Assembly: GCA_032821775.1 (NCBI GenBank)
Contig: JAVLRN010000002.1
Coordinates: forward strand, 2,542,001-2,606,000
Source: Sanguinoderma infundibulare
Taxonomy: Eukaryota; Basidiomycota; Agaricomycetes; Polyporales; Polyporaceae
Length of the DNA stretch: 64,000 bases
Reading direction: 5' to 3'
Shown here: piece after piece, positions 22,201 to 31,969 of the stretch
Position numbering within the stretch: the first letter of the stretch is position 1
Layout of the letters: every line of letters starts with the position of its first letter
Made by a program: the position numbers and the translations under genes
The notes under the pieces: generated by a model
What the model was told of the DNA's origin: nothing
The model's input: only the letters and a program-made list of their open reading frames with translations
The model's database searches: none

Positions 22201-22985
22201 ACGAGGTCTTTACGGAGCTTGTCTAGCCTGGCGTCCTCACCGTCGCCTTCTTCCGAGCTTTCAGAGGCGTCGAAGAGAAATTCAAAATATTCGCCTAGGC
22301 CCTTGCCGGTATAGAGGTATTCAAGCTCTTTGGAGAAGAGGGTGGGATTGATGGTGGTTGGAAGACGGAGAAGACCACCAGGATTGGTGGAAGGAGCGGG
22401 AGAGATTGCACGGTAGGGAGATGGAGAAGGGGACGGGGACGGAGAGGAAAAGTCGACGCCAAGAGTCAAGGAGAGTGCAGACTGAGCAGGAAGGGTGCCA
22501 GTCGGAGAAGATGAATACGGGATGGGCGAAGCGGCGGGAGGAGGCTTGAATGAGAAGAACCGGGCTTGGAACGACGGTGGGGCGCGGGCGTAGACCACGG
22601 CTGCGAGATGGTCTCAAAGTTAGCACACGGATATGATACATATCGATCGGCACCGAGAGCAAGAAAAGGCCAAGGTCATCATCCTCGCCGTTGGCCAGCA
22701 CCGTATTACGCTTCACGTCACACGACGTGGTGCTCAGGACGGCTAGCAAGGCGAGCGGGAGGAGTGACGGTTCAAGGAACAAGGAACACAAAGGATGAGG
22801 GACGCACCTTTATGGCCCCAAATCTCTTCTACTCCGTCTCCGCTGTCTGATTGGAGTTCCCATACGACGTCTGCGAAGCGGTCCTTTGAATGGTCGAAGA
22901 GGGATTGGAGGTTATCCTGCCAGTTTGTAGTCGAGTTTCGTGTCGCCTCTGTGAGGCCGGGGGGAGTAGGAGTTGTTGGGGCCAT
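19296..22985 (-). CDS. BTB/POZ and CAP-Gly domain fusion protein
   Basis: The protein begins MAPTTPTPPGLTEATRNSTT at 22985. A first BTB-like part (SKDRFADVVWELQSDSG, then IVYARAPPSFQARFF after an intron near 22605-22805) is followed by a second, fuller BTB/POZ domain (YSDVRIALTG, SSHRFILVSRSPYFNSQLVQ, HFTLGFIYTGTLIF) at about 21730-22190. A helical region follows, then introns at about 21190-21250 and 20940-21000. A Ser/Thr/Arg-rich basic linker of about 380 residues leads to a CAP-Gly domain at about 19550-19765 (RAYARYIGEVEGELGPWVGV, GGIRYFEIGSGSEWDFG). CAP-Gly domains bind the C-termini of tubulin and end-binding proteins, BTB domains pair or recruit cullin-3. The usual GKNDG motif is replaced by QWHDG. 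The end is VRPQQVLYVVDAVGSDL. A role in microtubule organisation is inferred. Confidence 0.85.
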
Positions 22986-23325
22986 GGCCGGGGAGACGGA
23001 GAGAAGGCGATGTGGATGACGAGAGAAAGAGAGAAGAAGCGGGGCGAAGGAGGGCTGCGCCCGGGAGCAGGGTGGCGAAGGAAACGAGGACGGGAAGGCG
23101 AAGGGGAAGGGGAAGGGGAAGGGGTATCGGGTGAAGAGCACAGATCCAACAGGCGACCGCGCCGACGTTCGCCCCGCTCACCTCGCTTTCCCACTCGTCC
23201 TCCACGAGGCTCCCGCCCCGCTCCGCCTTCCTTCCTCTCCTAATCTCCTCCGCTCGCCCCATACTTTTCCCGTTAATACTACCTCACGCAACTTACAAAC
23301 CTAATCACTCGTACGACCATCTCAC
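22986..23325. promoter_or_regulatory. Divergent promoter of BTB/CAP-Gly and dynactin p27 genes
   Basis: 340 bp separate the two start codons. The stretch is purine-rich on the plus strand, with GGGGAA-type runs at about 23098-23125, and becomes pyrimidine-rich towards the p27 start. No factor site is assigned. Confidence 0.55.
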
Positions 23326-24188
23326 ATGCCTCCAATGTGATTCTGCACGTCTTTCTCTCCTCTGTTTGCTCCATCGCTAATCCTGCGTCCAGTCGAGACA
23401 AGTTTACAATCCACTCCAAGGCCGTCGTATGCCAGGATGTCGAGCTCAAAGGCGACATCACCATCGGTGCCGGCGAGTCGTCCCGCCATGCTTCCCACCT
23501 CCCTTTGGGCTCATTCATCCCCAGGAACGATCGTCCATCCCAAGGCCACCATATTTGCCATTGCCGGCCCCATCGTCATCGGGTCCGGGTGCATCATAGA
23601 AGAAAGTGCCATCATCGTCAACCGGTCAGTCCGCCCCGTCCTCCATCTCACCCTCCTCTCGTTGACCTGCGCCAGTCGGAAGGAGGTCATGCGAATAGGC
23701 GACGACAACCTGTTTGAGATTGGTTGCCGTGCGTACCCTTCACATTCCCCCAGTCTGACATCTGGCAACCGGCGCACTCGGAGAACTCCTCCCCGACAAA
23801 CGTCCCGTCCCGTTCTTTGTCTCTCCCATTGCGCTAGGCCAGCCATACCAGGCCTCCATCCATCTCTCTGACTATCCAACCCGTTTTCTGATTCACAGGT
23901 GTCGAGTCGCCTACTATCGGGAACTGCAACACTGTCTGCACCCGATCACGGGTCCACCATACCCTCCGCATCCCTTCCTACTGCGTCATCGGCGCAGGCG
24001 TGCTTGTTGTGCCAACAGAAGACGAGATCTTGGACGACTACACAACCGTATACGGTCCGTCTGCCGAGCGGCGCACTTGGAGCGGTCGTGGCAAAGTCCA
24101 GGAGATGGACTTGCGAAGAAAGCATGCCGAGTACCTTAGGGAAATGCTACCCAAGTTCAATCGGCTGAGGAGAGGAGATGGGACATAG
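23326..24188 (+). CDS. Dynactin subunit p27 (DCTN6-like, left-handed beta-helix)
   Basis: p27 is part of the pointed-end complex of dynactin, the dynein activator that moves cargo and nuclei along microtubules. An 11-nt first exon (23326-23336) encodes MPP and part of the Ile codon, joining RDKFTIHSKAVVCQDVELKG at 23393. GDITIGAG joins TIVHPKATIFAIAGPIVIG through an apparent GC-AG intron (23473-23524). Then IIEESAIIVNR, RIGDDNLFEIGC, VESPTIGNCNTVCTRSRVHH and SYCVIGAGVLVVP follow across two more introns. The hexapeptide repeats of the beta-helix and the C-terminal VYGPSAERRTW and LREMLPKFNRLRR match DCTN6. The length is about 190 residues, as expected. It is divergent from the CAP-Gly gene. 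Confidence 0.92.
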
Positions 24189-25261
24189 TCCCGTGTCTCT
24201 CTGTTAATATATCATAGCATGAAATGGTGTTTAGCTTCTGCGAGTCATACAGGATGCGGCGTGACGAGGTCACGGTTTCTTAGAGCGTTAGTGTCCAGTT
24301 TGTTCGTTCTCAGCTCGTCTCGGCCTGCCCTAGTTCCAACTGTGCCTCGCCTTCGTTGCAGGCCATCGTAGCATCATTCCTGAAGTCTACGGCAGGTCGT
24401 AGTTCTTTGAATACCTCTCACTCGAGTGGCTGGGACCTAATCTGCACAGGGGGTTCATGGTACGAGAGGAACCACTTACCTACCGGAATCTGATTGCCAT
24501 CGTATGGTTTTTAATATTATATCTCCCATGATAGTCAAGGCCGTGAGGCACCGCAGCTCAACAATTGTTAGGCATTCGCGAGCAATGTCATTGACTGCAG
24601 TCCTGGCTACACTAGGGAACGCACTGCATCCAAGTCGCGCGACACCTAGGTGGCCGTGCTCGGCCTCGGGCCATGGAAGTCCCACATTTCATGTGGCGTG
24701 CATAGCTAGTACAACAAGTTGAACTCGATGCTGAGGATTTACTATCGTATTGTAGCTTCGGACCCTGCTTCTCGAACCCCTGCGCTGAATCCCTACTTCG
24801 AAACGCACTCGCTCACCGGAAAAGGTGTCCATCGCCCTCTGCGCAAGATGCATACAGACGACGCGAAATTATACATACTCCATTCTCACTGCTCAGAATA
24901 AGTCAGAAGATACAGCTTGGTTTGGAGACACACACAACGTACTACTAGCTAAGAGCGACTTTTACAAAAACATCCAACAACACACATGGCGTGACGTGAG
25001 GAAATGGAGATATGCAGAGAGTTGAGATCACAGACATCGGACATTGTAGAAACTATCAACGATAATAGGAGTCACGGAGGAGAAGGCGGGTAGGGGAGGT
25101 CTCGCGCAAGACTGATGATGACTCATTATACGATGGATGATTGGATGGATGGAGAGAGACGGTGGAACAATATAGCGGCGACGAAAGCGTGCGATCTTAG
25201 CGACAGTGATATATTATACAAGAGCGGTAATAGGCCAGAGGACTTCGTGCTCGGAACGCAT
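24189..25261. other. Convergent intergenic region
   Basis: 1.07 kb between the p27 stop and the Tup1 stop. It is less GC-rich than the genes and has only short open frames (under 75 residues). I see no gene, tRNA or clear repeat. Confidence 0.6.
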
Positions 25262-28200
25262 TCAGAGCGCATCGTACCTCCCTAGTCCAGACGTGAACAT
25301 CAGCAGCTGAAACTGTACGGCAATCAACGAGTGTGAACGTACATATTCGTGCTTGCCAGTCTCCTGAACCAGTCGCAAGAACGTTCCCTGCGGGACTGAG
25401 ATCGATCGAGATCACTGCAAGCATCGCAACGCATATTATCAACAAATCGTCCTTCCAGATTGAGGGACCAGATCCCTTCATCACAGTATACAACGAGAGC
25501 ATGCAACTCACCGGAGTTCTTGTGTCCCTGCAACATACACTGCGCCACAGCCGTGTTCGCATCCCAAAACTGCACTCCCCGATCTTTCGACCCCGAAACG
25601 ACCCACTTGCCATCGTGCGACACGGCCACAGACAGCACGTAATCCTTGTGTCCCATGAAGTTCATAGTGCACTGGCTGCCCTTCTCTCCGCCGCCGTCGC
25701 CCTTGCCACCTGGGCCATTCTTCCCACTTGAGCCAGGCGGCGCACCGGGACCAGACGGCCCGGCGCCTTCCCGCGCCCGGAGGATGGGTCGGACGTCCCA
25801 GTATTTGAGTGTTTTGTCGAGGGACCCAGAGACGAGGCCTTTGCCATCGGGGGTGAACGCTACTGAGTAAACGGAGTCGCGGTGGCCTTTGAGGCGCTCA
25901 ACAAGCTGGCCGGTCTGGACGTCCCAGATGCGAACGACGGTGTCGAGCGAGCCGGCTGCAACTAGTCGCCCATCGGGAGAGATACACACGGAAGTTACCC
26001 CCGCGTCGACATTGTCCGGTTCTGGGATATTGACTGACGGGCATGATCAATTCCTTGCATCTCTAAACTAGATTAATGTCAGAAGCCGGAAATGACACTC
26101 ACGAACTTTGCACGGCTGCCCCGACGTGTCGCCCATATCCCAAATCCTCGCGGTACGGTCACCCGAGCCGGAAACGATGAGCCGGCCATCACGCGAAAAG
26201 TCGAGAGAGTAGATTTCCTGCTGGTGACCTTCAAAGACGGTCCGAATCCGCTTTTTCTGAATGTCCCAGATCTGTGAACGTGACAGAAACCAATCAGCAG
26301 AGCGTGGTAGAGATAGTGCTAGAAAGCAACCTACCCTGATCTGTTTGTCCTCTGCACCAGTCGCAAGATACTTCCCATCTGGGCTGAAGCACACGCTACG
26401 AATGTAAAGGTCACCGGTTTTGCTCGCCGCATCATCCACCAGCACGCTATCCCCTAGGTCAGCTACGAATATTGTAGCAAGCAAACGAGGATACGTACCA
26501 AGTCTTCTGGCCAGTTTTTGTATCGTAAATCTGTGCCGTCCGATTGCAGCCTGTTGCGAGGTACTTGCCGTCTGCCGAGAATCGAACGCAACAAACGACA
26601 CTGACTCCAATCGGTTAGCAGCCCGTCCTTGCACCCTATGGTTGTTGAGAAAAATACTGACCTCTCGTGCATCAGGGTGTGTACAAGCTGCACGTCTAAA
26701 TTCCTCTTCCTTGCCAGCTGTCCGCCGGGACCCTCGGGTCCAGACGGAGCTGGGTTGAAGATAGCGAACCAATCCGCACCCTCATTCTTCAACTCGGGCG
26801 GGACACTCTGAGGATCCATACTCAGGTCCATGGGAATCGGAACAGATGATCCAGCTGGAGGTGGCAAGGTCGCAACGGCCATAGAGTTTGGAGGCTCTTG
26901 TGCGGACGCGGAAGTTGCCGTCGGCGTTGGAGGATACGGTTGAGGACCTGTCGTTGGCAAACAAAGCGCAGTCGTACACACGTGCGAAGTCGTGCACGAG
27001 ATGGTTTTAGGCGTTAGAGAGGGAAGTGCAAGGCATTGGTCAGCAAAGGAACGACAGACTATCAGACGCAACGACATGAAGCCCATCGCTCATCACTCAC
27101 CCGCAGCCCCGTTCGTGCTTTCCTGCCCTGGTCCTGGAGCCCCTGGTCCCTGCCCTGGTCCACCCGGGCCAGTCGTGTATGGGGTCGAAGCGCTAGGAGT
27201 GGGAGGAAGCTTTGGGGTTGCCTGTGCGGCAGACGAGGGCGGCTGTCCAGACGATGTCGGCGGAGCACCGTTGGAAGATGATGGTGGGGGAGCAGCCGGG
27301 CCGAGGGAAATTGATTGATGATGGTGGTGTGGGAGGTGAGATGGTGGAGGTTGGGAGCCCATGGAGGGTGAAAAGACGTCTATTGGATGGAGATCCGATG
27401 GCCGAATGGACAGGGTGATGGACGGAGGACGGGCAATAGGCGATGGATGGGCAGACGGGCGAGGATTCGCGAAGTGAGTTGCCGGGAAGACGAAAGCGTG
27501 TGCGTGAGAAGATAGACAAAGGGGACGGGGGAGAGACGAGGGGATGGCGAAGAAGCGGTTGGGAAGAGGAGTGGAACGTTAAGAAAGTCTAAGTGCGGGA
27601 ACTTGGAAGAGAAAAAAACGTACCTGAGCGATCAGGCTTCATCCTGTCCCGTTCTGTCTTGATACGCTTGACGTCGCGGCCGTCGCGCTCTCTGTCCCTC
27701 TCACGATCCCTGTCGCGTTGGTCGCGGTCGCGGTCGATTACACTGCGCTCCCTGTCTCTGTCGCGATCACGGTCCCTCTCGCGGTCGCGGTCACGGCCGT
27801 AGTAAGGATCACCGTAGCCTCCGCCTCCGCCGGGGCCAGCACCGACGCCGAGACCGACGGGACCGGCGTGAGGAGTGAGACCAAGGGGTCCAAGGGGTTC
27901 ACCGGCGGGACCTGGGGGAGGGCCTGGAGGAACTGGTGGCCTACCGAGGCCGAGTGCTTCGCGTCCGAGGGTGTCAGGACGGGGACCGGTGTTGGCCATG
28001 ACGACGTCTCGGTCGCGGTCACGTTCCCTCTCGCGGGCCTCACGCTCGCGAGCTTCACGTTCTCGGTTCAACTCACGCTCTCTGTTGAGGGCGAGATCAC
28101 GTTCCCTCTCGCGGGCATCACGCTCACGATCGCGGCCGAGAGAGGCTAGACCAAGGGGTTCTGGAGCGCCGCGACGCTTCAACTGGTCGAGCTCTGCGCG

Positions 28201-28597
28201 GAGCAGACGGACGTCCTCCTCGTACTGCTGGCGGATCTTGCCGTGCTGGGTCTCGAGGTCATAGAGGGATTGGCGGATGATGTTCAGTTCGTTGACCTGG
28301 CTGGTGACTGGGAGGGGGAGAAAGAATTGGGGGTGGAAAAGGGAGAAAAAGAGGACGGGACACACTCTTGCCCTCGTACTCGTCTCGCTGGCTGCGGAGA
28401 TGGTCAGACTGCTCCTGGAGGGTGTTGAACTCGTCGCGAATCTGGCTGAAGCACTGGTTGAGGGTGGCGAACGCGGTTGGGCCCTGGGGGCCGGCGCCTG
28501 TGGGCTGTAAGTGTTTGTGCTACAGGGGGCGGGGGGTGAGCAAGGGCGGGGGAGCGGGGGTGGGACGGGTGCGCACGTTGTATATTGTGGAGGACAT
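25262..28597 (-). CDS. TUP1: General transcriptional co-repressor Tup1
   Basis: Tup1, with Ssn6/Cyc8, is recruited by DNA-binding repressors in the nucleus. The start MSSTIYN at 28597 joins, over a G-rich intron (about 28510-28576), the tetramerisation helix: [79 protein letters not shown] long linker includes Arg-Asp/Arg-Glu runs (about 27640-28130) and a Pro/Ser/Gly region. DWFAIFNP, the conserved segment before the propeller, is followed by seven WD40 blades ([22 protein letters not shown], [120 protein letters not shown]). A Gly-rich loop lies between two blades, where yeast Tup1 also has an insertion. Splicing the last intron gives the end QARIWRYDAL, matching the yeast end ARIWKY. About ten introns. 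Confidence 0.95.
28520..28575 (+). other. G-rich tract, potential G-quadruplex, in TUP1 intron 1
   Basis: The plus strand (TUP1 template strand) has seven runs of three to six G within about 50 bp: GGGGG, GGGGGG, GGG, GGGGG, GGGGG, GGG, GGG. This meets the usual four-run G-quadruplex pattern. Folding is inferred. Confidence 0.6.
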
Positions 28598-31500
28598 TGG
28601 GGGTGATGGGAGAGATTTGGAGGGGAAGCGCTTGGGTCGTCGTCGCCTTAAGACCCGCCTTGCCCTCGCTGATTGCCCACACGTGGCCCGCCCCCCTTCC
28701 CCCATCTCAGATCCCCTCCCACACCAGCACCCCGGGCCCGCCGGCATCGCCATCTGGGGCTCCCTCCATAGCCCCGCGCGTGGCCAGGACGCCCACCAGA
28801 TCCCAATCTTATCGCCCCTTGCCTGACGTCGCTCCTCCCTCCGCGAACCCGACAGCCGCCCACACCCAATCTTGCCGGCGCTCGCCGCGGCTGCCCTCAT
28901 CTGTCGCCGATCTGGCGGCCCTCCGCCCGGTGGTCGACATCGCCAGTCCTGCACGACGCCTCTGCCCAGCTCTCCCTCCCAGCCGTGTTCCCAGGCAAGG
29001 CGTCTTCCCTCCTCCCGCCCTCTTCTTTTTCTCTCGTCGCTATTCCTCGCACCCATCCGCACTCCCCCCACTCCGGTATCCTATCCCATCCGTCCCATCC
29101 CACCCTCTTCCACCGACCCTGTCCCCCTCTTCTCTCCCACACTCGCCATCTCTTACGCAATGCCCACTCATCACCGCTCATCTTCCCATTTCCATGCCCT
29201 CTGAGCCCCCAGCCGGCCACTCGCCCACGCCATCCCTACATGGGCGCCCCGCTCGCACGTCCCTCTGCATCCCAATGTCCGCGAATACTTCCTCTCTTCG
29301 CCCTTCTTCTCGGCCCGACTCGGATAAGCTCTGTCCTGCTCTCATCTTCCGACCATTTTCCGCTCTCCTCGTAATTCTAATACCTGCAATGCCACCCCTC
29401 CCCCCGGGGCGCTCACAAATGCATGAACATTGAACGCTGACACCTGCCATGCGCCGTCTTCGACGTCTGCTGTTCCCCATACGCCAACGCGTGATATCCT
29501 TCAGCCTCCCATCCAACTTCTATTCCAGGCGCCTCCTCACCAATCCTTCCTGATACTACAACACTTCTTGCCGGTCATTCTCTCCGAAACTGACGCTGTG
29601 GTCACCCTGCGGCTCACAGACGCCAGGCTCTCTGTCAAATTTCACGCCTCGTGTCACCGGTGAATGAGCAATCTGTCTACCATCTCCACACCCAACTCAC
29701 ACTTTCATACATGCCTTCTCTTGCTTTCAGCGCCCACCCCTGGACACAGCCGCCAGACCCCAAGTGCACCTCCCGGTGCATGCCATTCGTGCGTGTGCCG
29801 CCCTCGGCTGTAGAATTCGCTCCGCTTCCTCAAGCCTTCAGCTTCAACGCTCAGATCTCTGCATCTACTTACCATACAACGGAGCCAACCCTAATCAACT
29901 CCTCCTTCTGCCCTTTCACAGTCCAGTGTGCACAGATCAGCCACGGGGCAGCTGCCACCCCAAGAGACGCGCTTCTTGACGTACCCGACGACGACCCCGG
30001 GCGCACACATCTCAATCTGACGATCATTCACATCCCTATGAGGCCTAAGGCGCAACGCAACTGTCGGCACTGTCATCATGTCCGCCAAACGACATCCAAG
30101 CCCTCGGTTGTGCGCGTCATGGCCGTCGTTCCCCTTGCGCAATCGCGATCTCGATTGGTCCCTTGCCGCACGGCCGGGAACGCGCGAGGCGCGAGAGCAC
30201 AGCTTTTTCGACATTATTTCACATTTCCTACGCGCACGGAGATCCTTTTCCCCGGCCGAGACGGCTCCTTCCGTTTCTGCTCTCATCCACCCAAGCCGAG
30301 ATCTCCCATCGTCGACCAACGCCCTCCCCGGTGCCCTCTTTTTCGACTGTCGGCTATGACCAAACGTTGCCCTCGCACGGAACCAGCTCATGTACTAGAA
30401 GACGACGAAGAGCAAAAGAGGGTCCCTACACACGCACACAATTCTGGCCACATCCGCGTTCGGCAAAGTCTAGACAACCACGTTCCAACCGAGATCAACG
30501 GGAACCCGCGAACCCGCATTCAAAATCCTCTATACACAGTCTTCGTTCGGCCTGAGCATGGCCTCGGCGTTTGCTTATAGAATAAGTATCACGTCCCCCT
30601 ACTATTCCCCGTGAATGATAACCGAATCGACATAATATGGGGTCACTTCTCCCGCGACCAAAGCATCGCCGCGGACTGTACGCGTTGTCGGCCGCACATG
30701 CAGTCGGCCACCGGCCTCGCCTTTCATGATAAGTACTCCTTCCTTCCCTAGGGCTGATGATCGCGGGTCCCATACGCTCTCGTCCATCGCTGCCGTCCAA
30801 GTCAGCCCGCTGCCCTCGAACCTTGTCAACACGCAGCCACTGACCAACGTCATGCATCGTCCTCGGCCGATCTCACGCCCTCTGCTTCGAACGATCGAGT
30901 CCTGGCCAGACACCGAGCTCGACACAAGCACCGTTTCGACGGTCGACGTCGACGTCCGAGCCTCGTACGAACTCTTCGTCTCGCATCACGCGTACGTTCC
31001 TTGTCCCACACCTCCGCTGCCGCACCACGCATGCACTGTATTATCACCATTACGCCGGTAACTTTCCCTTTGCCCTGCCGCGGCCGCTGCTTCTCCCTGC
31101 GAAACACCGAAACCATCTCGCTGGCGCCCGGGACTTACGGCTTCCAGCTTCCATATCCGGTACCCTCCGAGACGACCGGAGACACCGTAGTCTGCGGTGG
31201 CAGCCCAGCAATCCTCCCGTCAGAATCTCCGTAAGGGTGCGAAAGGAGACCTTGGCAGCAGAACTGACGTGCATATCCTCGTATCGCCGATCATAAGGGC
31301 CGGCAGTTGCGCAGGACGGCATAGGCAGACGAGCCGAACGGACCAGATGCCGCCGGGAGTCCTTCGGCCTGACAGCGCGGAGCCTTAGACGCGGTGCGAA
31401 GTCGTGCCTCGGAGTGATTGGTAACCAGTCGTGCGTGAGGTCGCTGGGCCGGCTTCCAGTGACATGGACACCAAGACGGACAGACACGACGGGCGTATAT

Positions 31501-31969
31501 GGATATGGACCGTGAGCTCGTACACAGCACCGATACAAGGTTCATCCCGCATACGTAAACTCGACCGACTCGGACGATCCCGGCCTCCAGGTTGCAGGGT
31601 TGATCGAAGCAAGTCGTGACTCCCGTGTGAGAGAGGGGGAAACGCGGCGTCGGTGCAGGAGATAAAACGAGAAACGGCTTCCTCGCAGCGTGTTCGGTTC
31701 TCTTCGGAGATTTTGACTGCGACGGGGCCGCTGAGAGTCGCCCAAGGGGATTGGATGCCTGGGGGATGCCGACATCCCTTGTTGTGATGGCTTGATTCAC
31801 CTGTTTGACAGACGGGAAACGTCTGCGCGCCGAGATGGAGTGAATGCGGACCTCCCATCATTGCCGCGGAGCACGCAACCTGAATGTACCAAGCAAAGGC
31901 TGGTTCTTCCGGCGAGAGTATCCGCCCACGGCAAGCGTGGTGTCTGCTGCGGTTTTGGGAAGACGAATC
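28598..31969. other. Long intergenic region between TUP1 and the Zn2Cys6 gene
   Basis: 3.37 kb with no gene I can support. The first 1 kb upstream of TUP1 is C/T-rich on the plus strand and likely promoter and 5' UTR. Open frames such as 29651-30580 (+) have promoter-like composition (Pro, Ser, Arg, His, Cys) and no recognised motif. Two short stretches look more protein-like: 30602-30850 on the minus strand (ESVWDPRSSALGKEGVLIMK to TPYYVDSVIIHGE, stop) and 30920-31230 on the plus strand (VRASYELFVSHH and CFSLRNTETISLAPGTYGFQ). They cannot both be coding where they meet; one may be a gene fragment or an unrecognised gene. Confidence 0.4.

Noticed and set aside
28585..29433. 282-residue plus-strand open frame overlapping the TUP1 start
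   Set aside because: Low-complexity Pro/Ser-rich translation of pyrimidine tracts, antisense to the clear TUP1 first exon.
29651..30580. 309-residue open frame on the plus strand upstream of TUP1
   Set aside because: Composition is that of translated C/T-rich DNA (Pro, Ser, Arg, His, Cys), there is no recognisable motif, and it lies in the expected promoter region.
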